This document shows positions 51,132-59,481 of a stretch of DNA of 64,000 nucleotides, piece by piece; within the stretch, counting starts at the first letter, position 1, and each line of letters begins with the position of its first letter. This stretch comes from Kutzneria kofuensis (GTDB lineage: Bacteria; Actinomycetota; Actinomycetes; Mycobacteriales; Pseudonocardiaceae). The notes below the pieces were generated by a model. It had not been told where the DNA came from, searched no databases, and saw nothing but the letters and a program-made list of their open reading frames with translations. Where the stretch lies: NCBI RefSeq assembly GCF_014203355.1, contig NZ_JACHIR010000001.1:2172038-2236037 (forward strand). The letters run 5' to 3'. The position numbers were made by a program, and so were the translations under genes.

Positions 51132-52967
51132 ATGAGTGACTCAAGTCGTCGCAGTTTCCTGCGCGGTGCTGGGCTCATCGGTGCGGGTGTGGCGGCGACC
51201 GGCGCGCTCGGCGCCGTGTCCGCTGCCGCCACCCCGTCGTCGGCAGCCGGATGGTGCCCCGATCCGAACGATCCGCGCTTCACGCTCGTCGTCATGCCGG
51301 ACACCCAGTACCTGTTCGACGAGGATCGCGGCGACGCCGCGCCCCTGGACGCCTCGCTGCGCTACGTGCTCGACGGCGGCGAAGACAACGTTGTGTTCCT
51401 GTCGCATCTCGGCGACCTCACCGAGCACGGCGAGGCCGGCGAGATCGCCCAGATCGGCCACTCGTTCCAGGCGCTCGACCACAACCGCGTCGGCTACAGC
51501 GTGCTCGCCGGCAACCACGACGTGAACTCCTCCACCGACGACCAGCGCGGCAGCACCCCGTGGCTGTCGACGTTCGGCCCGCAGCGGTTCCGTAGTTCGC
51601 CGACATTCCGCGGTTCGTCGAAGGACGGCTACAACAGCTACCACGTGTTCCGCGGCGGCGGCCGCGACTGGCTCGTCCTCGCCCTGGACTGGCGGCTGTC
51701 GCCGGCCGGCTTCGACTGGGCGCGGTCGGTGATCCAGCAGCACCCGAAGACGCCGGTCATCCTCACCACCCACGAACTCGCCTACGCCGACGAATCGGGC
51801 CAGGCCTCGCTGTCCGACTACGGGCAGCGGCTGTGGGACCAGCTCATCAACGACAACGACCAGATCTTCCTCACCCTCAACGGCCACTTCTGGCCGCCCG
51901 GGCGGGCCGTGCTGCGCAACAAGGCCGGGCACGACGTCCACGTGCACATCACCAACTACCAGGACCACTACTACGGCGGCAGCGCCATGATCCGGCTCTA
52001 CCGCTTCGACCTGGCCCGCAACGTCATCGACGTGTCCACCATCTCGCCGTGGCTGCTCTCCCAGAACTCGGCCCGGCTCAACGAGCTCGACCGGCGGGAG
52101 ATCGAGCTGACCGGGCCGGTCAACCGGTTCACGCTCGACATCGACTTCACCGCCCGGTTCAGCGGCTTCGCCCCCGGGCCGCCGCCGGTCTCCCGGCCGG
52201 CGCGCGATGTGCTGATCCCCGGCACGCTCGCCTACTGGCGGTTCGACAACGGGCCCGCCGCCGGCACGCCCTTCGCTGACGGTCTGGTGCAACGCGACCT
52301 CTCGGGCCACGGCAACGACCTGGTCCGGGTGACCATGCCCGGCAGCAATGCATCAGCCTTGACCTGGTCCGCCGACTTCCACTCCGGCGCTCCCGCGCAC
52401 GGCAGCCTCCGCTTCGACGGCGGCAAGAACCCCGGGCACGGCGCGTATCTGAAGACCGTCGACGGCGCACCCCTCAATTCCGCCGACTTCCAGCACGGCT
52501 ACACCATCGAGGCGTTCGTCAAGGTTCCCGGCGACTTCAAGAACGGCCTCCACGCCTGGTGCGGCATCTTCTCCCGGCTATGCCGCGGCCGCGACGCCGG
52601 CAAGACCTGCGACGACCCGCTCGAGCCCGCCGCCACCTTGGCGCTGTCCGACGGCGCCCAGTTCCAGTGGGCCGTCTTCCCGCTCAACCAGGCCGGCATC
52701 TCCACCTGCTGGGGTCACGAGCTGCCACTCGACCAGTGGTGGCATGTGGCTCTTGTCAACAGTGGTCAACACACGTCAATGTTCGTCGAGGGTTGTCAAG
52801 TATTGAGGAACCCCAAGACTCCCGCCGTCGGCATCTCCGGCACCGGCAACTGGCTGCTCGGCGCCTACGACTACGACCTCACCGTCGACCAGGGCTTCTA
52901 CGGCTGGATCGGTGATGTCCGCATCGTCAACCGAGCCCTGTCAGTGCACGAGTTCATGCTCCGCTGA
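51132..52967 (+). CDS. Tat-exported metallophosphoesterase with LamG-like domain
   Basis: A 611-residue exported protein. The twin-arginine signal SSRRSFLRGAGLIGAGVA is followed by a calcineurin-like phosphoesterase domain (about 45-290) with VVMPDTQY, SHLGDLTEHG, LAGNHDV, TTHELAY and NGHFWPPGR supplying metal ligands. A concanavalin/LamG-like domain occupies about 370-611 (LAYWRFDNGP...FYGWIGDVRIVNRAL). Substrate unknown; a surface phosphodiesterase is likely. Codons near 52750-52815 are unusually AT-rich for this gene and coincide with a phased TCAAC array. The ATG at 51132 puts the Tat motif at the N-terminus. Confidence 0.88.
   Translation: MSDSSRRSFLRGAGLIGAGVAATGALGAVSAAATPSSAAGWCPDPNDPRFTLVVMPDTQYLFDEDRGDAAPLDASLRYVLDGGEDNVVFLSHLGDLTEHGEAGEIAQIGHSFQALDHNRVGYSVLAGNHDVNSSTDDQRGSTPWLSTFGPQRFRSSPTFRGSSKDGYNSYHVFRGGGRDWLVLALDWRLSPAGFDWARSVIQQHPKTPVILTTHELAYADESGQASLSDYGQRLWDQLINDNDQIFLTLNGHFWPPGRAVLRNKAGHDVHVHITNYQDHYYGGSAMIRLYRFDLARNVIDVSTISPWLLSQNSARLNELDRREIELTGPVNRFTLDIDFTARFSGFAPGPPPVSRPARDVLIPGTLAYWRFDNGPAAGTPFADGLVQRDLSGHGNDLVRVTMPGSNASALTWSADFHSGAPAHGSLRFDGGKNPGHGAYLKTVDGAPLNSADFQHGYTIEAFVKVPGDFKNGLHAWCGIFSRLCRGRDAGKTCDDPLEPAATLALSDGAQFQWAVFPLNQAGISTCWGHELPLDQWWHVALVNSGQHTSMFVEGCQVLRNPKTPAVGISGTGNWLLGAYDYDLTVDQGFYGWIGDVRIVNRALSVHEFMLR
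52756..52806 (+). repeat. Phased TCAAC array inside a coding region
   Basis: TCAAC or variants start at 52756, 52766, 52776, 52786 and 52796, with exact 10-base spacing. TTGTCAACA (52753-52761) is one base from a DnaA box. Nineteen bases from 52765 match 25229-25247 at 17 positions. The codons used here (TCA, CAA, AGT, TGT, GTA, TTG, AGG) are rare in neighbouring genes. Confidence 0.6.
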
Positions 52968-53052
52968 CCACCCGTCGACTTCGCCGGCCGCCCCAACTCC
53001 GCCGGCGAAGTCGACTCCGTCACCGCAGTCCAACCTCGCCGACCCGCCCAAC

Positions 53053-53124
53053 TCCGTCGAACTACTCAATGTCGCCGAACTGCTCGACCTCGGTGGACTG
53101 CTCGACTCCGTCGGCCGGCTGGAT
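53053..53124 (+). repeat. 18-bp degenerate array (D) between convergent genes
   Basis: Four units start at 53053, 53071, 53089 and 53107. The clearest is GTCGCCGAACTGCTCGAC. The consensus NTCGNCGAACTGCTCGAC equals the reverse complement of array C. It lies between the phosphoesterase stop and the convergent Rv2474c-like gene. Confidence 0.8.
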
Positions 53125-53139
53125 TTCGTCAGAATTTCG

Positions 53140-53775
53140 TCAGACCAGTAGCGGCAGCAACGCGTGACGTCGACGAACCACCGCGCCGAAACGGGCATCG
53201 ATGCGCAGCCAGGCATCGGTCGCGGTCACGCGCACGTTTCCGCCCATGTCACCGGATCCCAGGAACCCCATCCCGGACAGTGCGAACAGGCAACGCAGCG
53301 GGATCTTGACGTCCAACCCGCTGCCGCTGACGGTCAACACGGTCTGGTCCAGCAGCGATGCCGGCGGCGTGCCATGCGGCCCGGAGTTCTCCCGCGCGAC
53401 TGCCACTCCCTGGTCGGCCAACTCGGTCATAACGGCCACCGGCAGGTCGTCCACCTGCTTCCATCCCTCCGCCGGAGGGAGGGCACTGCGCCACATCAGG
53501 TCCTTCGACGCACCCGGATCCACCCGGTCACCTCGCAGGATGGCCAGGCCGGCGAGCAGTTCACTGCCCGCGACCGCCACGTCGGACGGCGTCACCGAAC
53601 CAGCAACCGTTCGAGTCGCCAACACGTCGAACGGCGTCGCCACCCACGCCTCGACACGGTCCTCGCCGCGGTTGCGCAGACGTACGATCCCCTGCTGGTC
53701 CAGGCGCACCGCTCGGGCCACGAACGCGCCGAGGTCGTCGCGCTCCGACGGGTCGGCGAAGATCAGCTCAGCCAC
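53140..53775 (-). CDS. Conserved actinobacterial protein (Rv2474c-like), unknown function
   Basis: A 211-residue soluble protein with no domain I can name. The N-terminal half (DLGAFVARAVRLDQQGIVRL, VEAWVATPFDVLATRTVAG) and the C-terminal segment LRCLFALSGMGFLGSGDMG are the most conserved-looking parts. Its place beside a thioesterase gene and gdh matches mycobacterial Rv2474c by synteny from memory. The GTG start at 53775 overlaps the upstream thioesterase gene by eight bases, so translation is coupled and a related role is likely. Confidence 0.75.
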   Translation of the reverse strand: MAELIFADPSERDDLGAFVARAVRLDQQGIVRLRNRGEDRVEAWVATPFDVLATRTVAGSVTPSDVAVAGSELLAGLAILRGDRVDPGASKDLMWRSALPPAEGWKQVDDLPVAVMTELADQGVAVARENSGPHGTPPASLLDQTVLTVSGSGLDVKIPLRCLFALSGMGFLGSGDMGGNVRVTATDAWLRIDARFGAVVRRRHALLPLLV

Positions 53776-54205
53776 GTGCGCCCCCGGAATGCCAGCTCGC
53801 GAGAAAGTCCCGCTCGGCGTCGGTCAACCGCCGGGGCCGTGTCTCTTCGACGTCGTAGGCGCAGATCAGCGTCTCCGCCGTGACCGCCACCGTCGACGAA
53901 CCGTTTCCCCCGGTTCGGACGGCGTAGTCCAACATGAACGACGAAGCCTTCAGGTCGCGCACGGACATCTCGATGTCGACCGATCCCCCGTCGAACACCA
54001 GGGGAATGCGGTAGTCCACGGCCAGCTTCACCACGACCATGCCCCGGGACATGTCGACAAGCCCCTGACGAGCGGCTTCGGTGAAGACCAGCGCGACTCG
54101 CGCCTCTTCCAGGAGGGTGACCGTATTCGCGTGGTTGACGTGCCCGTAGGCATCCATGTCGGACCACCGCGGTCGCACCTGCGCGACGAAGACACCCAAC
54201 GACAA
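53768..54205 (-). CDS. Acyl-CoA thioesterase (hotdog fold)
   Basis: A 145-residue 4HBT-type thioesterase. The start VRPRWSDMDAYGHVNHANTV carries the catalytic Asp/Asn region (WSDMDAYGHVNHA), and the long central helix is LLEEARVALVFTEAA. It would hydrolyse acyl-CoA or a related thioester; the chain length is unknown. It is coupled to the downstream Rv2474c-like gene. ATG at 54205. It lies beyond the gdh terminator, so it is probably transcribed separately from gdh. Confidence 0.9.
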   Translation of the reverse strand: MSLGVFVAQVRPRWSDMDAYGHVNHANTVTLLEEARVALVFTEAARQGLVDMSRGMVVVKLAVDYRIPLVFDGGSVDIEMSVRDLKASSFMLDYAVRTGGNGSSTVAVTAETLICAYDVEETRPRRLTDAERDFLASWHSGGARG

Positions 54206-54294
54206 CGCCTCCCTGGCTGATGCCCAGATTCAGCATTCGATCCTACTCAGCCAGCTCGGAGACCTATTTCGCGGACAGCGGCCACACACGACGA

Positions 54295-54326
54295 GGCCCC
54301 GCCGGCAACGTTTCGCCGACGGGGCC
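54295..54326 (-). terminator. Hairpin after gdh
   Basis: GGCCCCGCCGGC (54295-54306) pairs with GCCGACGGGGCC (54315-54326), with one mismatch and an 8-base loop. It lies about 20 bases past the gdh stop on the minus strand. Confidence 0.7.
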
Positions 54327-54344
54327 ACCATCGATCATTCGACG

Positions 54345-57300
54345 TCAGCGGATCATGCTGCGCACCTGCCGCGCCGCCACCGAGAGCGTCGCCAGGTCGA
54401 GCCGACCGACCCGGCTGATCTCCTGGAGCGCCGCCCGCGCCCGGCTCAGCCTCGACGCGTTGGACTGCTCCCAGTTAGCGATCTTCACCTCTGGGCTCTC
54501 CCCGGGGTCGCTGTGCCGAAGCACGTCGAGGGTGATCGCCCGCAGCGAGTAGTACAGGTCGTCACGCAACGCCAGCCGAGCGAGCGCGTGCCAGCGGTTG
54601 CCGCGTTCCAGCGCGCTGACCGAGCTGAGCATCTGGTCGATGTTCAGGTGCTCCGACAGCGCGTAGTAGAGCTCCGCCGTCTCCTGGTGCGTGCGCTCCA
54701 CGCCCAGCCCCTCGCGCTCCGCCAGCTCCGCGACCTCGCTGATGTCCAACAGGCCGTACGTGTAGAGCAGCGCGGCGACCCGCTCCGCCAGGTCCCGGGG
54801 AGCGCCCTGGTCGAGCAGCCGCTGCGCGTGCTCGACGACGATCTCCCGCTCGCGGCCACGCAGCAGCGTCAGCGCCTGGGGCGCCAGCTCGCTCACCATC
54901 ACCGAGAAGCGGTTGATCTCGGCGCCCACGGCCAGCGGCTGCGGGCGGTTGGACAGCAGCCACCGGGACGCGCGGTCGAGCAGCCGGCGCGTCTCCAGCA
55001 TCAGCGAGTCCTGGAGATCCGTGGAGACCTTGTTGTCCAGCGCGTCGATCTCGCGCCAGATCTGCGGCAGGCCGAAGACGTTCGTCACGACCGCGTACGC
55101 CCGGACCGCGTCGGTCGCGCTCGCCCCGACCTCCTCGGCCAACCGGAACGCGTACGAGATGCCGCCTCCGTCGACGACCTCGTTGACCAGCAGCGTCGTG
55201 GTGATCTGCTTGCGCAGCGGGTGCGAGCCGATCGCGTTGCCGAACTGCTCCCGCAGCTTGCTCGGGAAGTACTCCGGCAGCCGCCGCACGAAGACGTCCG
55301 AGTCGGGCAGGGTGCTGGCCAGCACCTCGTCCTTGATCGCCAGCTTGACGTGTGCGAGCAGCGTCGCCAGCTCAGGCGAGGTCAGCCCTTCGCCCGCCTT
55401 CTCCATCGCCTTGAACTGTGAACTTGACGGCAGTGCCTCCAGTCGACGGTCCAGACCGTGGTTCGCCTCCAGGTCGTCTACCAGCCGCGCGTGCACCGAC
55501 AGCATCGGCGCCGCGTGCGCCCGGCTGACACCCAGCACGCTGTTCTGCCAGTAGTTGTCGCGGAGCACCAGCGTGCCGACCTCGTCGGTCATCTCCGCCA
55601 GCAGCTCGTTGCGCTGTTCACGGTCCAGCTGTCCCTCGGCGACGAGGTGATCCAGCAGGATCTTGATGTTGACCTCGTGGTCGGAGCAGTCGACGCCGGC
55701 CGAGTTGTCCAAGGCGTCGGTGTTGACCCGGCCGCCCGCTCGGGCGAACTCAATCCGGCCACGCTGCGTCAACCCCAGGTTGCCGCCCTCGCCGATGACC
55801 TTGACACGCAGATCGGCGCCATCCACCCGAACGGCGTCGTTCGCCTTGTCGCCGACCTCCGCGTGAGATTCGGTCGCCGACTTCACGTACGTCCCGATGC
55901 CGCCGTTCCACAGCAGGTCGACCGGCGCCAGCAGGATCTTCTTGATCAGGTCGGTGGGGGCCAGGTGCTCGACGTCGCCGTCGATGCCCAGCGCCTCCTT
56001 GATCTGCGGGCTCAGCGGGATCGACTTGGCCGTCCGCGACCACACCCCACCGCCCGCGCTGATCAAGTTGCGGTCGTAGTCGTCCCACGACGAGCGCGGG
56101 AGTTCGAACAACCGCTTCCGTTCGGCGAACGACGACGCCGCCACCGGGGTCGGGTCGAGGAACACGTGCCGGTGGTCGAATGCGGCGACCAGTCGGATGT
56201 GCTCGGACAGCAACATGCCGTTGCCGAACACGTCGCCGGACATGTCACCGATGCCGACGACGGTGAACTCCTGCGTCTGCGTGTCGACGCCCAGTTCCCG
56301 GAACGCCCGCTTCACGCTCTCCCACGCGCCCTTGGCCGTGATACCCATCTGCTTGTGGTCGTAGCCCACCGAGCCGCCGGAAGCGAACGCGTCGCCGAGC
56401 CAGAAGCCGTACTTGCCGGCGACCTCGTTGGCGATGTCCGAGAACGTCGCGGTCCCCTTGTCCGCCGCGACGACCAGGTAGGTGTCGTCGCCGTCGTACC
56501 GGACGACCTGCGGAGCAGGGACGACCGTGCCCGCGTCGAGGTTGTCGGTCAGGTCGAGCAGGCCCGAGATGAACATGCGGTAGCAGGTGATGCCTTCGGC
56601 CAGGAACGCCTCGCGGTCCAGGCCCGGGTCGCCCTTGGGGGCCGGCGGTCGCTTCAGAACGAATCCGCCCTTGGCACCGACCGGCACGATGACGGCGTTC
56701 TTCACCGCCTGCGCCTTGACCAGGCCCAGGATCTCGGTGCGGAAGTCCTCCCGACGGTCGGACCAACGCAGACCGCCTCGGGCGACCGGGCCGAACCGCA
56801 GGTGGACGCCCTCGAAGCGGGGCGAGTACACGAAGATCTCGAACCGCGGCTTCGGATCAGGCAGCTCAGGCAGCGTCCGGGAATCCAGCTTGAACGCCAG
56901 GTACGGCCGCACGTCACCGCCGGCGTCGCGAACGAAGTAGTTGGTCCGCAGCGTCGCGTTGATCAGTGAAAGCAGCTGGCGCAGGATCCGGTCCGCGTCG
57001 AGGCTGGTCACCTCGTCGATCAGCTCGGTGATGTCGGCGGTCAACGCCGTGACTACGCGGGCGCGGGTCTCGTCCGACAGCGCCGGGTCGAATCGCGACT
57101 CGAACAGCCGCACCAGCGCCTCGGCGACGTTCGTGTAGCGCAGGACCGCGTCCTCGATGTAGTCCTGGCTGTACGGGATGCCGACCTGGCGCAGGTACTT
57201 CGCGTACGCCCGGAGCACCGAAGCCTGCCGCCAGCCGAGCCCGGCGCGCAGCACGAGGGCGTTGAAGCTGTCGACCTCCGCCTCGTCGCGCCACGCCGCC

Positions 57301-59315
57301 GCGAACGCGTCCTGGAACAGGACGCGGACGGTGTCCAGGTCCTGCGTGGCGAGCCGTTCCAGCACGGCCTGCTCCATGCGCAGACCGAAGTCGAAGATCC
57401 AGCACTGGGTGCCGTCCTCGCGCTGGATCTCGTAGGGCCGCTCGTCGACGACCTCGACGCCCATCCGCTGCAGAACCGGCAACACCTGCGACAGAGTCAC
57501 CCGCGCGCCGGCCAGGTACAGCTTGAACCGCCGCTCCCCGGGCTCGGCGTCTGCCGGCAGGTAGAACGACATGTCCAGGTCACCCTCGGACAGCCGCTGG
57601 ATCCGCCGCAGGTCGGCGAGACCTTCGGTGGCGGTGAAGTCTTCCTTGTAGCTTTCCGGGAATGCCATCGCGAAGCGCTGGCCTTGCTCGGTGGCCGACT
57701 CCGCGCCGAGCTGGTTCGCCTGATCCGAGGCCTGCTCGGGCTCACTGTGCTCGGACAGGATCGCGTCCGCCATGCGGTCGTCCCAGTTGCGAGTGGCTTC
57801 ACCCAGCAGGGACTGAATGTGAGCCGCATTCGGCTCCGTCGCCTCACTCGGATCCGTGTGCACCATGAAGTGCACACGGGCCAACGGGCTCTCGCCGATC
57901 AGCGCGCTGTACTCGAGGTTCTTGCCCTGCAGTTCGGCCAGCAGAACTTCCTGCATCGCCAACCGCGAAGTCGTCGTGTACCGGTCACGCGGCAGGTAAA
58001 CCAGGCACGAGTAGAAGCGCCCGTACGGGTCGCGGCGCAGGAACAGCCGCAGCCGGCGACGCTCGGCCAGTGCGAGCACGCCCGTGGCGATGTCGTACAG
58101 CGTGTCCGCGTCGGTGGAGAACAGCTCGCTGCGCGGGTAGTTCTGGATGACCTCGAGCATGCGTTGGCCGGAGTACGACTCCAGCGGGAAGCCCGCTCGA
58201 TGAATGACGTTACGGACCCGCCGGCTGATCACCGGGATGTCCAACACGTCTTCGTGCAAAGCCGACGTGGTGAACACGCCGAGGAACCGGTGCTCGCCGC
58301 TGACGTTGCCTTCGGCGTCGAACGTCTTCACGCCGACGTAGTACGGGTACATCGAGCGGTGCACCGCGGACGGCGCACTCGCCTGCGTCAACACCAGCAA
58401 CTCCGGCGCCAGCGCCTGCGCTGCCGTGTCCGGGCCCGCGGTCAAGCTTCGCGCCGCCAGGCTGTCCTGACGCAGTACGCCCAAGCCGGAAGCGAGAACC
58501 GCGCGCAACGCCGGCTCTTCGCCACCAGCGGGGTCCTCGACGAGCTCGTACTGGCGGTAGCCGATGAAGGTGAAGTGCCCCTGCGCCAGCCACCGCAGCA
58601 GGCTCGTGCCGTCGGCTGTCTCCTCCGCGTCGAGCGGCGGCGGCGACTGCTCCAGCTGGTCCGCGAGCTGACGGGCCGTACCCGCCATCTTGTCGGTGTC
58701 CTCGACGACCTCCCGGACGTCGTTGACCACCGAGATGAGCCGGTTCTCGAGCTCGCGACCCCGATCCGCGTCCGTGATGAGGTCGACCTCGATGTGCATC
58801 CACGACTCGGCGAGCGTGTCCGCCGGCGGGTCACCCGGGTCCGCCTCCGGCAGCACCTCGCGGAGCTCGCCCGTCACGTCCCGGCGCACCACCACGATCG
58901 GGTGTACGACGCGGTGCACCTGGATCCCGCTGCGGATCAGCGCCGACGAGATCGAGTCGACCAGGTAGGGCATGTCGTCGGTGACGATCTGCACGACCGT
59001 CACCGGGCACGTCCACCCGTCCTGCGAGCGGGTCGGGTTGAGGATGCGAACCACGGGCCGGCCGGGGACGCGGTTGTCCGCAAGCTGGTAGGTGGATCGC
59101 ACCGCGCCGACCAGATCGCTCGGATCGTCGTCGATGACTTCTTCGGCGGGCACGTAGCGGTAGTAGAGGCGGATCAGTTCTGCGAGTTCCGGAGCAGCGG
59201 CGACCGCGCCGCCGATCAGCTCATCGCGTACCTGTTCGGGACTGTCCAGCCGGTCTTCGCGGCTCACGCCAGTGTTGGCGGTCGCAGGGCGGGACGGGGC
59301 TCCAGTCGAGGTCAT
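54345..59315 (-). CDS. gdh: NAD-dependent glutamate dehydrogenase, 180-kDa class
   Basis: A 1656-residue glutamate dehydrogenase of the large L_180 class. It oxidises glutamate to 2-oxoglutarate and ammonia with NAD. Long N-terminal regulatory regions (about 1-700, including ACT-like segments such as CPVTVVQIVTDDMPYLVDSI) precede the catalytic core. The core contains RWSDRREDFRTEILGLVKAQ, the Lys-containing PVGAKGGFVLKRPP, and the nucleotide-binding GIGDMSGDVFGNGM. A C-terminal helical part follows. Mycobacterial Rv2476c has similar length and neighbours, as I recall. The ATG at 59315 is chosen where similarity to relatives begins; earlier frame sequence is implausible. Confidence 0.94.
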   Translation of the reverse strand: MTSTGAPSRPATANTGVSREDRLDSPEQVRDELIGGAVAAAPELAELIRLYYRYVPAEEVIDDDPSDLVGAVRSTYQLADNRVPGRPVVRILNPTRSQDGWTCPVTVVQIVTDDMPYLVDSISSALIRSGIQVHRVVHPIVVVRRDVTGELREVLPEADPGDPPADTLAESWMHIEVDLITDADRGRELENRLISVVNDVREVVEDTDKMAGTARQLADQLEQSPPPLDAEETADGTSLLRWLAQGHFTFIGYRQYELVEDPAGGEEPALRAVLASGLGVLRQDSLAARSLTAGPDTAAQALAPELLVLTQASAPSAVHRSMYPYYVGVKTFDAEGNVSGEHRFLGVFTTSALHEDVLDIPVISRRVRNVIHRAGFPLESYSGQRMLEVIQNYPRSELFSTDADTLYDIATGVLALAERRRLRLFLRRDPYGRFYSCLVYLPRDRYTTTSRLAMQEVLLAELQGKNLEYSALIGESPLARVHFMVHTDPSEATEPNAAHIQSLLGEATRNWDDRMADAILSEHSEPEQASDQANQLGAESATEQGQRFAMAFPESYKEDFTATEGLADLRRIQRLSEGDLDMSFYLPADAEPGERRFKLYLAGARVTLSQVLPVLQRMGVEVVDERPYEIQREDGTQCWIFDFGLRMEQAVLERLATQDLDTVRVLFQDAFAAAWRDEAEVDSFNALVLRAGLGWRQASVLRAYAKYLRQVGIPYSQDYIEDAVLRYTNVAEALVRLFESRFDPALSDETRARVVTALTADITELIDEVTSLDADRILRQLLSLINATLRTNYFVRDAGGDVRPYLAFKLDSRTLPELPDPKPRFEIFVYSPRFEGVHLRFGPVARGGLRWSDRREDFRTEILGLVKAQAVKNAVIVPVGAKGGFVLKRPPAPKGDPGLDREAFLAEGITCYRMFISGLLDLTDNLDAGTVVPAPQVVRYDGDDTYLVVAADKGTATFSDIANEVAGKYGFWLGDAFASGGSVGYDHKQMGITAKGAWESVKRAFRELGVDTQTQEFTVVGIGDMSGDVFGNGMLLSEHIRLVAAFDHRHVFLDPTPVAASSFAERKRLFELPRSSWDDYDRNLISAGGGVWSRTAKSIPLSPQIKEALGIDGDVEHLAPTDLIKKILLAPVDLLWNGGIGTYVKSATESHAEVGDKANDAVRVDGADLRVKVIGEGGNLGLTQRGRIEFARAGGRVNTDALDNSAGVDCSDHEVNIKILLDHLVAEGQLDREQRNELLAEMTDEVGTLVLRDNYWQNSVLGVSRAHAAPMLSVHARLVDDLEANHGLDRRLEALPSSSQFKAMEKAGEGLTSPELATLLAHVKLAIKDEVLASTLPDSDVFVRRLPEYFPSKLREQFGNAIGSHPLRKQITTTLLVNEVVDGGGISYAFRLAEEVGASATDAVRAYAVVTNVFGLPQIWREIDALDNKVSTDLQDSLMLETRRLLDRASRWLLSNRPQPLAVGAEINRFSVMVSELAPQALTLLRGREREIVVEHAQRLLDQGAPRDLAERVAALLYTYGLLDISEVAELAEREGLGVERTHQETAELYYALSEHLNIDQMLSSVSALERGNRWHALARLALRDDLYYSLRAITLDVLRHSDPGESPEVKIANWEQSNASRLSRARAALQEISRVGRLDLATLSVAARQVRSMIR

Positions 59316-59481
59316 TTTCAGGCGGCTCCACGCTATCCGGCGCCTCGGTGCGCCGGGACCGTAGTCCACCCTAGATGGGTCGCCGCACCGCAAACGCCTA
59401 GGGGTTGCAGCTGAATCGAACCGTGTGACGGGAGCCACCGATAAACACACGGAGGTTACTGACGAGTTCGTTTTCGCCTGG

